Of a DNA stretch of 64,000 nucleotides, positions 18,418 through 28,780 are shown piece by piece. A program made the translations under genes and the position numbers. Each line of letters starts with the position of its first letter. The stretch's first letter is position 1. Under the pieces are notes generated by a model. It saw nothing but the letters and a program-made list of their open reading frames with translations, was not told the origin of the DNA and searched no databases. Source of the DNA: Candidatus Poseidoniaceae archaeon (lineage in GTDB: Archaea > Thermoplasmatota > Poseidoniia > Poseidoniales > Poseidoniaceae); contig JADHSC010000009.1 in NCBI GenBank assembly GCA_016777125.1, positions 1-64,000 on the forward strand. The letters run 5' to 3'.

Positions 18418-21400
18418 ATGAGGAAAGGCAAGATTGTACTTCATTTCATCATAACGGGATTCATACTTCTTGGAACAATCCAACCAAACCTATCTCTATT
18501 CGGAACACAGCACGATGAAGTAGAGCATGCCAGTGGCGAGGAAACAACATTTACCGACCCTGGATTTCTTCTTAACAAAGTTGCACGTAACGCAACTATC
18601 TCAGAATTAGAACTTGTACGCCCTGATATCACATGGTCGCCTACAACTGGAGGAGGCCTTTTGATTACCAGAGCCCATGGGTGCATGGCACACGATACAA
18701 CAAACGATCTCGTCTACCTGATGGGGGGGAAAACAGATCCTGACCCTCAGCAACAAAGCGATGAGGCTGCAACGAATTTGATTGAAATTTTCAACATTTC
18801 AACAGAAACTTGGTCCCTCTCTTCGTCAAGTATGCCAAACAGTCAACAATATCATGAATGTGTGCAAGTTAATGACAAGATATACTCGATTGGTGATTGG
18901 TATCCAGGTTCAAGCCCTGCACAAAAATCAACTGGACAAATGCAAGTCTATGACATCTTAACTGATTCATGGTCTACAACACCACCTGCCATGCCTGCAA
19001 CGAAAGAAGTGGGTAATTTTGGAATGGCTGCCATTGGTAGCAAAATTTACATCGCTGGAGGCGTACAAAACGCCTCGGCTAATGATGTTACAGATCGATT
19101 ACTGGAATACGACACACTTACCGGATTATGGACTGAATTAGCGAATATGTCTTACAAGCGATTTGCCTTCCCATTGGTTGAATATCACGGGAAGTTGTAC
19201 GCCTTCGGAGGCTTAGAAGGAGCCTATTCATGGTCAGGGCAACCTGTCCATAATACATCTGAAGTCTATGATCCAGCAACTGATACATGGACAAATCTTC
19301 CAAATATGACCTTCCATATGTTTGGAATGGCTGCTTCTGTACACAATGATGAGATCGTGTTAATTGGCGGCCATGATAAGAATGCTAAGTCAAAGGAAAC
19401 CTGGGGATATGTTCCTGAATCAAATCAATGGCGCCGTCATGACGACCTCGCAATAGGCGTTTTCGACTTAGCTGCTATTGATGTTGATGGATTAACTGTC
19501 TTTGCTGGCGGTGACATCTCAGGTTCACCGTATTTTTCTTCCTGGGGAATCGTCTACTTGGATGAAAGCGAAATCGCTCCACGAATCGAGAATCACACAG
19601 GTTGGATTTCATCTCCTGTGAACGTACTATCGAGCACTGAACATGGCTCAGGCTCGCTCATGTGGATGAGCTTAGCAGGTACAGAGCCAACTGGAACCAC
19701 ATTAGGGCTTCAGTATAGAATTTCCAACTCAGAATCAGGACTGGCCAGTGAAACGTGGAACCCAGTCGACACCACGAATCCTGCAAATCTCGCACTTCTT
19801 GGAATTGGAAATCATTCGCTTTCAGGCATCGCTGGAAGCGACAATGGACTCATGGAATACAGAATACAGATGTTCACTGAGGAAGTCCAAGATTGGATTA
19901 TACCAGATTTGGACTCCATAAAATGGGGAGCTGAAGAAGCTTCATTCGCTCTGAACAATCCAGTTGCGATCCAACCAAATGCACCACAACTCACATTTTC
20001 AACACACCATGCTGCAATGGAAGATCAACTGACTTCACCTGCAGTGTTTGAATTTGCAATGATTAAGGCAACTGCAGAAGGTTTCTTTTATCCAAATGCT
20101 GAATGGACAACGATTCGATTATCATCAGATGGATCGAATACAGTAATTAGCGACACGGATGGTTTGTTGAAAACGAATTCAATAACGATGCCAAACCCAC
20201 TCAATGGTGTCCAAACAGTCAACTGGGCGATGTCCTTCAATGATATGGATTCTGACAAGGTCCTCATTCGTACTTCGACCGAAGGGGTTGCAACCTCAAC
20301 ATATACTCACCCAGTACCTGTCGATATTGACCGTACTGTATCGGTATACATCAATGAAGTTACATCGAATTTCTCAACTCAAGGCGATCAGTCAATCGAG
20401 ACGAACGAAGTCATCATCGGCGGCTCGACACTCACCGTATCAGTGGATCATGGATATACAACCAGTGGACTTCGGCCATTGTCGAACAACATCAAAGTGC
20501 GAGTCAATGTCGATATTGCTGGAGAAACACCTGGTGATGTGAACCAACCAATCGCGTGGTACAATACTTCAACATCGTATGTAAATCTCAATAGTAATCA
20601 ACACACTGAATTCGTAACTACGCTTCCCTCCAACATATCAGGATATGCTTACATAACAATCGATGCCCAAACAATCGATGCTATAACGCTGCAAACGGAT
20701 TCTCAAATATCCACATTTACCTTGGATTCCTTTGCCCCGATTCTCGCAACAACATCACCCATTTCCGAATCATATCTGAACGTTGAACAGAATCGTAGCG
20801 TCGAGATCAATATATTTGATATCGCTGGATTCGATGAAGATGCAATAGAAACATGGGCATGGATGAAGGGTGTCCATGATTTGAATTCAAATGGTCTTTC
20901 AGAACCAAATGAACGAATCAATGTTCCAAATGATGTCATCAATATCGGAACCGCTTGGCAAATCAACTTCAACATCAACGAATCAGGAAACCAAGAGGGT
21001 GATGCGATTCAAATTTATCTTGAAGGAACCGACAAAGATGGACGCTTAATCGAAACAGACGGTACTGAACAGGGTCATTTGTACTGGACCAGCCGATTAC
21101 CAACCAAGGCTGAAATCGTATCCGTTGAGGAGCGATATCCAACAGAGAGCGGTATTCCACAACTTCTCCAACCGACAAAATATGCAGGGTGGAACGTTAT
21201 TGTTCGAGATGGAAACGGATTAAGTGATTTGAATACTGTTCGTCTTTCACTCGGAGGAGATGATGACCTTGGCATCCTCTTTAGAATGAACGAGGGTTGT
21301 TCAGCTATCGATGCAAGACTTACCATTACAGATGCATGTATTGGAACAGTCATTGCAGATGAACTCCATATCCAATTTGATTTTGAGGTTATGTGGGATC

Positions 21401-23022
21401 TTACTTCGAACGGAGTGAATGTTGGACTCATGGAAATACGAACGTATGATACAGATGGATTCATGTTCCATAACGAGAACTCGGCGTGGACATTTGATCG
21501 TATAATCGACATCACGATTAATTCTATAAAAGATGTGACCGGGACTTCAACCACAGAAAGTATCACCACTGATTCCATCCTTGTAGCAAATGATTTCATT
21601 GAGATTCAAGGAACGGTGTTCCATTCCAATACCAACGAACCATACACTGGTTCCATCGCTTTGAGATGGGATGGAATGTTCCAAGTTTCATCATGGACAG
21701 GTGGGCAATCAATCCAAGTTAAAAATGGAGCTTTTACCACGACTTTCCAAGTCCCTGAATCAAGTGGAAGTATCTATGATGCTACACTTGAATTCTGGGA
21801 TCCTATTGAAATCGATAAATTCCTAGCAATGGACTTACCAGATATCAAAATTGACGCTGACGCTCCACTCCTGCTTGAGACCACCCTCAATCCGGTTTCG
21901 AGATATCATCTCAACAATGTCGAGATTGGTGCGAATATCGACGAGCCACAACTTTGGTCTGGAAACTTATCCGTAACTTGTCAGATTCGTTCAACGACGA
22001 TCAATTGGGAACCGATGGTCATGAATCGTCAACCGATCAGCGTCTTTGATGGTCGGACTCTGTTCTCGTTCAGATTTAATTTCTCAGAATCAGGACAACC
22101 AGCAGAACTCGGTTCTCAAGCCTCATTAAATTGCTGGGCAACAGGTTCGGATGATGCAGGTTGGCAGTTGATCGCCCAAGGTTCAAATTCTGAAGAAACC
22201 CCTTGGATTACTCTTCCACTTACCTCGGAAGGTCCTGATTTGCAAGTTACGAAGGTCTCCTTTGATGCTGATTTCATCGAGGGAGAGGATGTAACTGCTA
22301 CAATTCAATTATTCAACTCTGGTGAGCGAATTACAGAATCGTTCAACGTGAGTGTGTTTTTAATTCGTGGAGATACAACTGAACTCGTGGCGTTGAAACA
22401 ATACGATGGCCTCGATACATCTGAATCGACTAACATGCGTGCGAAATTCACAACGCCAAAATCTAATTGGAATCTTGAAGTGATTATTGATTCCAGCGAT
22501 TCGATTGCAGAATTAGATGAAGAAAATAATATTTGGAATAAAGACTATTCCTCAAGTGAAGAAGGATTCTCAACACTTGTTATTGCAGGTACTGCATCTG
22601 GAGTATTGGTGATCATACTCGGAATTGTTTTCCTTCTCAATCAAAGAAGAAAACCCATGATTGAAGAAACGGTTCAGGAGGAGGTAGGCCCTGAGGCACC
22701 TCAAGAGAAGAAAAAAGGCCCATCGAACGTATCCTCTTCCCCAAGTACATCATCACCAAAGAAAGGCCCGCCTCCTGCTAAGAAGAAAGTGCCTGAAATT
22801 TCGACTCAAACACCAGCAGAACAGGCTGCAGCCTCTTTTGCTGCACTTGATAGCCTCGCTCCAAATGAAGTAGAGACCCCAGAAAGAGTCGCTACGTGGA
22901 ATGATTTACCGAGCGGAGGAGAGTATGATTATACCGCTGATGGAACATTCTATGATGGCGTTGAATGTGGTCGTTGGAAACTCTTGGAAGATGGTCAATT
23001 CGAGAAAGTCGAAGAGCGGTGA
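18418..23022 (+). CDS. kelch-repeat beta-propeller surface protein with CARDB-like domain, TM and cytoplasmic tail
   Basis: About six kelch-like units (e.g. FGMAAIGSKIYIAGGV, VEYHGKLYAFGGL); CARDB-like DLQVTKVSF...ELDEENNIW; TM LVIAGTASGVLVIILGIVFLL. Confidence 0.88.
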   Translation: MRKGKIVLHFIITGFILLGTIQPNLSLFGTQHDEVEHASGEETTFTDPGFLLNKVARNATISELELVRPDITWSPTTGGGLLITRAHGCMAHDTTNDLVYLMGGKTDPDPQQQSDEAATNLIEIFNISTETWSLSSSSMPNSQQYHECVQVNDKIYSIGDWYPGSSPAQKSTGQMQVYDILTDSWSTTPPAMPATKEVGNFGMAAIGSKIYIAGGVQNASANDVTDRLLEYDTLTGLWTELANMSYKRFAFPLVEYHGKLYAFGGLEGAYSWSGQPVHNTSEVYDPATDTWTNLPNMTFHMFGMAASVHNDEIVLIGGHDKNAKSKETWGYVPESNQWRRHDDLAIGVFDLAAIDVDGLTVFAGGDISGSPYFSSWGIVYLDESEIAPRIENHTGWISSPVNVLSSTEHGSGSLMWMSLAGTEPTGTTLGLQYRISNSESGLASETWNPVDTTNPANLALLGIGNHSLSGIAGSDNGLMEYRIQMFTEEVQDWIIPDLDSIKWGAEEASFALNNPVAIQPNAPQLTFSTHHAAMEDQLTSPAVFEFAMIKATAEGFFYPNAEWTTIRLSSDGSNTVISDTDGLLKTNSITMPNPLNGVQTVNWAMSFNDMDSDKVLIRTSTEGVATSTYTHPVPVDIDRTVSVYINEVTSNFSTQGDQSIETNEVIIGGSTLTVSVDHGYTTSGLRPLSNNIKVRVNVDIAGETPGDVNQPIAWYNTSTSYVNLNSNQHTEFVTTLPSNISGYAYITIDAQTIDAITLQTDSQISTFTLDSFAPILATTSPISESYLNVEQNRSVEINIFDIAGFDEDAIETWAWMKGVHDLNSNGLSEPNERINVPNDVINIGTAWQINFNINESGNQEGDAIQIYLEGTDKDGRLIETDGTEQGHLYWTSRLPTKAEIVSVEERYPTESGIPQLLQPTKYAGWNVIVRDGNGLSDLNTVRLSLGGDDDLGILFRMNEGCSAIDARLTITDACIGTVIADELHIQFDFEVMWDLTSNGVNVGLMEIRTYDTDGFMFHNENSAWTFDRIIDITINSIKDVTGTSTTESITTDSILVANDFIEIQGTVFHSNTNEPYTGSIALRWDGMFQVSSWTGGQSIQVKNGAFTTTFQVPESSGSIYDATLEFWDPIEIDKFLAMDLPDIKIDADAPLLLETTLNPVSRYHLNNVEIGANIDEPQLWSGNLSVTCQIRSTTINWEPMVMNRQPISVFDGRTLFSFRFNFSESGQPAELGSQASLNCWATGSDDAGWQLIAQGSNSEETPWITLPLTSEGPDLQVTKVSFDADFIEGEDVTATIQLFNSGERITESFNVSVFLIRGDTTELVALKQYDGLDTSESTNMRAKFTTPKSNWNLEVIIDSSDSIAELDEENNIWNKDYSSSEEGFSTLVIAGTASGVLVIILGIVFLLNQRRKPMIEETVQEEVGPEAPQEKKKGPSNVSSSPSTSSPKKGPPPAKKKVPEISTQTPAEQAAASFAALDSLAPNEVETPERVATWNDLPSGGEYDYTADGTFYDGVECGRWKLLEDGQFEKVEER

Positions 23023-23027
23023 AAGAG

Positions 23028-23597
23028 ATGAGTTCTGAAAACGAAGACATCAAACGGGTACTTGCCCTTTGTTTCCGTGGAGAAGAAACACTCGATGCAC
23101 TCGACTTAGAACGAATGCTTTCCTTTGACATGGGATGGCTTACACCAGATCAAGCAACAGAAGCAGTCCAAGCCTTGATTCGAACAGGATGGTTGACAGG
23201 AGATGAAGAAAGACTTTCGCCAATCAATCGATTCCAGGATTCAATCACACCTCTTGGCTGGCATCCTCGTCCAGAACGACTCTACACACCGGTTGATTAC
23301 ACGAACGATTCCATTGATTCTTCAACTGTAGAACAAACGGCTACAAAGGTTCCAAAGGTCGAACAAAAGAAATCCATTCCAAATCTACAGACTGCTGACG
23401 ATGATCCTCGGGCTCGAACAACCAAGCGATTATTGAAATTCATAGCACGCTCATCAGGACTTTCTTCGGAGGAAGTTCAACGTCGAGCAGCAAGGAAGCA
23501 ACGAGCGTTACAGCATGTTACTGCTTGGATGGCACTTGCATTAGTGGCTCGAGAGCAAGGTTTGGAAATGAACAGTGTCATCGAAGCCCTATCATAA
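23028..23597 (+). CDS. DUF2240-like protein
   Basis: LDLERMLSFDMGWLTPDQATEAVQALIRTGWL followed by C-terminal helical region; family call from memory. Confidence 0.65.
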   Translation: MSSENEDIKRVLALCFRGEETLDALDLERMLSFDMGWLTPDQATEAVQALIRTGWLTGDEERLSPINRFQDSITPLGWHPRPERLYTPVDYTNDSIDSSTVEQTATKVPKVEQKKSIPNLQTADDDPRARTTKRLLKFIARSSGLSSEEVQRRAARKQRALQHVTAWMALALVAREQGLEMNSVIEALS

Positions 23598-26165
23598 TCA
23601 CGAATTGGATTCTTCAGCAGCTTCTTGTGAACGTGCTGCAAGTTCGAGCAGAACTGGTAGAAGAACAAGTGCAAGAACCAGTGAGAAGAAGACCGTAACA
23701 GCCGTAATCAATCCAAAGTCCTGAATAACTGGCATTGGGGAAAGAAGCAGAACAATGAATCCTGCTGCAGTCGTTGCAGCAGAGAGCATCAATGCAACAC
23801 CGGTTGTTTCCAAAGAGGTCTTTAGAGCAGCCCAGTGATCATCTTGACGCTTGAGTTCCCATTCAATACGGCGCCACATGTGTATCGTGTAATCGATACC
23901 GATTCCAAGAGTTAATGCAGTAACAAGAACTGTGAGTACGTTCCATTTCAAGCCAAGAACGGCCATTGAACCGACAACCCATAGAGAGGCCATTCCAACA
24001 GGCAAGAGAACGATCAGAGCAGGAAGAACTCTTCGTGTAAGGAGAAGCAAGACAATGAACGAAACAACAAGTGAAATCGCAGTGGATTTAACTTGTGAGG
24101 AAGACAATCCTTCCAGAACTTGCTGGAGTATGACTAAGTCTCCTGTAACGTGAATAACTGCATGTTCCTTGAGTGATTCTCGCAGTTGTCCTTCATCGGA
24201 AGTCGAACCGAACATTGATTCGAATTCTGAAACAACCCGCTTCGATTCATCAGAGGTCGTCGCCTCTACTCTGACTTCGGTTCTTAGGTGAGCGATGTTT
24301 GTTCCATCAAGATGAACTGTAGCATTGACACGATCGCTCCATGTCTTTCCAGAGACAGGATCGGCAAGCGTGTAGTTCAATTGTAAATCTTTGAATACAG
24401 AGCCTAAGTCAACAGTTACTCCATTCTTTTCATAAACATCACCTGCAAAGACTTCTAGCCCGTGGATAGACCCAAAGGATTCGTTGCGCATGATCGCATC
24501 TCTAAGGACAACATATGGCCCTTCATACGAAGGTGAAGGGAATCGCTCATCCGTACCCACTACATCGTGATTTGATTCTAATTTAGAATGAAGATTACGT
24601 AATTGATCGAGTAAGATCCCATCATCGGGAATAACACCACCATCCACTGGTTCCATAAGCACATAGACGTATTTCCATCCAGCACTATCGTAGTTTTCGT
24701 TGATATCATTTCGGACGGACATAATCTCCATCTCTTCGTTGACGAAATCTGAAAGGTCGAAGTCGGTCTCAAGTTGCATTGCTCCAACAACGGATGCTCC
24801 AGAAATTGCAATTGCAACCATAAGAATTGCAACTTGTTGCTTTTTGTGGAGTTGAAGAAGAGGTTTTGTCAGATTTGTTAAGCGAAGTGCTGGCCTTGAT
24901 TTCGATTGCTTACCGTTGTCAAATACTACGTGTAATGCTCCGATGAGGAGTGTTGATGAAAGGAATGCACAGATGACACCAAACGCCAATGCAATACCAA
25001 ATGTGGCTAGAGGAGGAAGAGGTGAGATGATGTTCGCAAGGAAGGCTGCAACAGTTGTTACGACTGCAAGTGTCAACGGAACACTGAGTTTACCACATGA
25101 TCGCATCCACGCTTCAGCCGTATCATCGACCTTTTCTTTAATATCCGAAAGGGCACGTTGTAGATGGATGGCATAGTCAATTCCAAGACCGAGGACTAAT
25201 GGAGCAACAGCAACTTCTAATGCTGTAAACTTCATATTAAACAGATTCATTGTACCGTAGGTCCATACGAGTGCAACATTAAGACTGAGGAATGGGAACA
25301 CAACACCCTTCACGCTTCTAAACGCAAGGAAGAGAAGCAGGACGACAACTAAGGTTGCAAAGATGATGAGTATTGCCAAGTTGTCAAATGTGCCTTTATC
25401 GATATCATAGGACATCAAATCCAAGGATGCTGAAGCATAGTTCATATTTGATGAAGAACTGATTTCAGAGAGGACAATACGAATATCGTTTTGAACTTCA
25501 CGTCGCTCATCTTCAGGCATCTCTGGATCGATCTCAAGAACCCATGCGGTGGATGCTGCTGTAGGAACTGCATCGCCTTCACCTGTCGAAAGATAATTGC
25601 ATGTTGCTGAAATATCAAGATTCTTATTGACCAAAGCTGAACCCACAAAATTGACTGTGCTTAGTAGAGCATCATCAGGATTAAGTTCACATTTTGTATC
25701 TTCATCAACGATAGCATCAACCAACTGCCCCCAGTTATCATAATCTGTGAGTGTCGTATTCGGTGATTGTTCATCAAGAGCAATTTGTATCATTCCTGGT
25801 GAAGTCGTCCATGAATCAACAGCAACGAGATTGACACGTTCATCTGCTTGAAGTGTTTCCAAATCAGTTTTCATATCCTTTAGCGAGTCAATACTCAGAA
25901 CATTCCCATCGTTACTCCTCGTAACGTGAATGAACATTGGCCTCGATTCATCTGGAAAGTGTTCATGGATTCTGTCATGAGCATCGTTTGAATCTGAACT
26001 CGGAGCAAAGTCGTTAAGATCAGTCCTGAATTCAGGTGGAGACGTAATCAAATGAAGTCCTAGTCCAACGGTGAGGAGCGCAGAGACGATGAGAATTGGC
26101 AATGCTGACTTCTTGAATGTACCAGCAAAGGTAGCAAATCGGTCCTCATAGGAAGAGGTGCCCAT
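23598..26165 (-). CDS. RND/MMPL superfamily transporter
   Basis: Two repeats of large extracellular loop + TM clusters; LGLGIDYAIHLQRAL and LGIGIDYTIHMWRRI. Confidence 0.92.
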   Translation of the reverse strand: MGTSSYEDRFATFAGTFKKSALPILIVSALLTVGLGLHLITSPPEFRTDLNDFAPSSDSNDAHDRIHEHFPDESRPMFIHVTRSNDGNVLSIDSLKDMKTDLETLQADERVNLVAVDSWTTSPGMIQIALDEQSPNTTLTDYDNWGQLVDAIVDEDTKCELNPDDALLSTVNFVGSALVNKNLDISATCNYLSTGEGDAVPTAASTAWVLEIDPEMPEDERREVQNDIRIVLSEISSSSNMNYASASLDLMSYDIDKGTFDNLAILIIFATLVVVLLLFLAFRSVKGVVFPFLSLNVALVWTYGTMNLFNMKFTALEVAVAPLVLGLGIDYAIHLQRALSDIKEKVDDTAEAWMRSCGKLSVPLTLAVVTTVAAFLANIISPLPPLATFGIALAFGVICAFLSSTLLIGALHVVFDNGKQSKSRPALRLTNLTKPLLQLHKKQQVAILMVAIAISGASVVGAMQLETDFDLSDFVNEEMEIMSVRNDINENYDSAGWKYVYVLMEPVDGGVIPDDGILLDQLRNLHSKLESNHDVVGTDERFPSPSYEGPYVVLRDAIMRNESFGSIHGLEVFAGDVYEKNGVTVDLGSVFKDLQLNYTLADPVSGKTWSDRVNATVHLDGTNIAHLRTEVRVEATTSDESKRVVSEFESMFGSTSDEGQLRESLKEHAVIHVTGDLVILQQVLEGLSSSQVKSTAISLVVSFIVLLLLTRRVLPALIVLLPVGMASLWVVGSMAVLGLKWNVLTVLVTALTLGIGIDYTIHMWRRIEWELKRQDDHWAALKTSLETTGVALMLSAATTAAGFIVLLLSPMPVIQDFGLITAVTVFFSLVLALVLLPVLLELAARSQEAAEESNS

Positions 26166-26289
26166 GATTCATCCGAAACTGTATCGGTGTTTAAGCAACA
26201 GGGTTCCATGAACACCCTCAGAGGTCAATTTTACTTCTCTTGTCAACGGGAAGGTTCAAAACACCAGTTCAGGTCGGTTGGTCGATAGC

Positions 26290-26547
26290 ATGCCTGTTAA
26301 AGTTCTCATTAACGAAAAAAATGAACTCCGACTCCGCATTACGGGCGAATCCCATACCGCTTTGCAAATGCTCCGTGATCGTTTGAACAATCATAAGTCT
26401 GTGGAGTATGCCAACTACTTCCCAGGTCACCCTGAGCTCGACTCACCTGAATTTTACATTCGCACCACTGGAAAGGCAAAACCTCAATCTGTCCTCGATG
26501 AAATTGTTGCAAGCCTCTCCTCTGAATTTGACAACCTCGCACTTTGA
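26290..26547 (+). CDS. rpoL: DNA-directed RNA polymerase subunit L
   Basis: GESHTALQMLRDRLNNHKSVEYANYFPGHPELDSPEFYIRT, Rpb11/RpoL signature. Confidence 0.92.
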   Translation: MPVKVLINEKNELRLRITGESHTALQMLRDRLNNHKSVEYANYFPGHPELDSPEFYIRTTGKAKPQSVLDEIVASLSSEFDNLAL

Positions 26548-27959
26548 GGTGTACCTTCTTGCAGCCAACAGATACCTTGGCTGAAGCCATCGGATTAGTT
26601 GGCTATGCGACAGATGATACTGGCATTGGCGGAGTCCTAAAATCAAGGGTCGCTGATTTTCGTGTCGATGAAATCGCTACAAAGATTACATTGAATCCAA
26701 AAGGCCGATTTACCGTTGCGAAAGTCACTCTTACCAACTGGGAAACAAACCGGTTCTGTAATAATTTATCCAAGAAACTTGGAATCTCTCGTAACCGTAT
26801 CTTCTTTGCTGGAACAAAAGATAAGCGAGCGGTCACATCTCAACTCTTTGTGATCGATGCACCTCAATCCAAAGTTGCAGACGTTGAAATCAACGATGTT
26901 GTCATAGAAGTACTTGGACGTACACATCAAAAGATTGGATTCGGAAACCATCGAGGCAATCGATTCACAATCGTCGTTCGTGGTTGTGCTCATCCTGATG
27001 GATCTCCAATGACTGAAGATGAAGCACTGGATGAAGTTGAAACAATCAAATCCAATATGGTACAAATGCTTGGTGAAGGAAGAGCTCCAAACTGGATTGG
27101 ACCACAACGATTCGGAAGCGGTAGAGCCATCACCGCAGAAGTCGGAGCACGTGTTGTTCAAGAACGATGGGAAGATGCTGCACTCACCTATATTGCCAAA
27201 GAAGGTGCAGATGAGAAAGATACTGTCGCAGCATTCCGAGCCCATGTACGAGAACATGGGATCACTGAAGAAGGCCTTGCTCTCGCTCCAGATTGGCTTG
27301 GATTTGAGCGACGAATGGTCGAACATTTACTCAAGAATCCAGAAGACTTTATTGGAGCATTTAGGAAACTTCCGAACAATCTCCAACTTATGACAGTCCA
27401 TGCATTACAATCCGTAGTGTTCAATCGATCTCTCAAGAAACGTCTTGAAAACGGGTTGAGCATTACTACACCAGTAACGGGTGATTTGGTTGGAAGACTC
27501 GATGAAAAGGGACAACTTGCTGTAAGCAGTTGTGTTACTGTTGAAGACCGAACAGCACCCCGTATCGGACGAAACTGCGATCTGGGAAGACTCACTGTAA
27601 CAGGTCCACTTCCCGGACGAGACATACGCACATGTGAAGGGATACCCGGTGAATTTGAACAATCTGTACTCGAGGAAATGGAACTTGCTGAAACATCATG
27701 GATGGTTGAAGCAATTCCACGTTTGACAACTTCAGGAACCCGACGTTCGTTAACAACATCTTTTTCTGACTTTTCAGTTGAAGTAACACCAAAGGCTGCT
27801 GAAGAAACCCTCGGTGAACGCTGGAATCAAGGTCCTGGCGAAAACAGTCGATGGCATCCAGACGGAGCCTGTTTGAAATTTAGATTTACACTTCCAAGCG
27901 GATCGTATGCTACGATTCTTCTCAGAGAATATATGAGAGGACCTTTGAATCAACTTTGA
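26544..27959 (+). CDS. truD: tRNA pseudouridine(13) synthase TruD family
   Basis: ISRNRIFFAGTKDKRAVTSQ; NWIGPQRFGSGR. Confidence 0.93.
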   Translation: MRCTFLQPTDTLAEAIGLVGYATDDTGIGGVLKSRVADFRVDEIATKITLNPKGRFTVAKVTLTNWETNRFCNNLSKKLGISRNRIFFAGTKDKRAVTSQLFVIDAPQSKVADVEINDVVIEVLGRTHQKIGFGNHRGNRFTIVVRGCAHPDGSPMTEDEALDEVETIKSNMVQMLGEGRAPNWIGPQRFGSGRAITAEVGARVVQERWEDAALTYIAKEGADEKDTVAAFRAHVREHGITEEGLALAPDWLGFERRMVEHLLKNPEDFIGAFRKLPNNLQLMTVHALQSVVFNRSLKKRLENGLSITTPVTGDLVGRLDEKGQLAVSSCVTVEDRTAPRIGRNCDLGRLTVTGPLPGRDIRTCEGIPGEFEQSVLEEMELAETSWMVEAIPRLTTSGTRRSLTTSFSDFSVEVTPKAAEETLGERWNQGPGENSRWHPDGACLKFRFTLPSGSYATILLREYMRGPLNQL

Positions 27960-27960
27960 T

Positions 27961-28233
27961 TCAAAGAAGGCCCATCGAAATAACTTCGATTTCGCCAACA
28001 CCGGAAATGCTTGCCATCTTTTCTTCGAAAGCATCAGCAAGTCCTTCACCATCGTTCATAACGACGTGAACTTGTACGAATTTAAGTCCGAAAGCAAGAG
28101 GCTTGATTTCGACGAGTTGAACGTTGTAAGTATCGTCTCCGAGACCTTGAACAGTTGAAGCGATCATCGATGTATCAACATCTTCCATTTCAGCGTCAGG
28201 ATTTACTTTGTATGTCATTGCTACCATGCCCAT
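27961..28233 (-). CDS. translation elongation factor aEF-1beta
   Basis: IKPLAFGLKFVQVHVVMNDGEG, VGEIEVISMGLL. Confidence 0.92.
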   Translation of the reverse strand: MGMVAMTYKVNPDAEMEDVDTSMIASTVQGLGDDTYNVQLVEIKPLAFGLKFVQVHVVMNDGEGLADAFEEKMASISGVGEIEVISMGLL

Positions 28234-28242
28234 GTTCTCACC

Positions 28243-28410
28243 TCAGGGTCCAACGAAGCCGCATTCTGAGCACGTGTAGGAGACACCTTGGTCACGACAT
28301 CGTGGGCTTCGTCCAATGGAGTTGCCGCAGTTTGGACATGGGAAAGCTGTAGAGCCAACTTCTGTCAATGGTATGCCGGATGATGTGCAATTCTTTGCTC
28401 TCTCTGTCAT
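28243..28410 (-). CDS. 55-aa zinc-ribbon protein (HVO_2753-like), absent from the ORF track
   Basis: Hand translation MTERAKNCTSSGIPLTEVGSTAFPCPNCGNSIGRSPRCRDQGVSYTCSECGFVGP; SD GAGG upstream; 10 bp from aEF-1beta. Confidence 0.88.
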   Translation of the reverse strand: MTERAKNCTSSGIPLTEVGSTAFPCPNCGNSIGRSPRCRDQGVSYTCSECGFVGP

Positions 28411-28451
28411 ATTGGTGCCTCAGTTGTAGTTTGCCCACGACCTCCCCTTCT

Positions 28452-28754
28452 TTATGGTTGCGTGCGAAACGTAAGCCTTGATTGGCGACCAACACTAAGC
28501 CAAAGGCTACCATCTTTTTGATAACACCATACATTGTGAATCTGAATAGATTGACCTCTAGCTGCATCAATAGCGTCTTGACCCCATAACTTTACTCGAA
28601 TCCAACCACTGCAATCAGAGAGAACAACATGACGCACGGGCATTGGTTCGTTCTCAACACAAGCCATCGCTAATGGATAACAACGAATCAACTCACCACG
28701 AAAGGAATAGATGAAACGTTTTGATTGAAGATCATGGACGCATGTAGGAGCCAT
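28452..28754 (-). CDS. small OB-fold-like protein
   Basis: RHVVLSDCSGWIRVKLWGQDAIDAARGQSIQIHNVWCYQKDGSLWLSVGRQSRL resembles nucleic-acid-binding OB strands. Confidence 0.6.
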   Translation of the reverse strand: MAPTCVHDLQSKRFIYSFRGELIRCYPLAMACVENEPMPVRHVVLSDCSGWIRVKLWGQDAIDAARGQSIQIHNVWCYQKDGSLWLSVGRQSRLTFRTQP

Positions 28755-28780
28755 GCATCAAACAGACACATTAACGATTA

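Noticed and set aside
26766-27326. Minus ORFs of 147-186 aa antisense to truD
   Set aside because: Cys/Ser/Phe-rich shadow translation of a clear TruD coding region.
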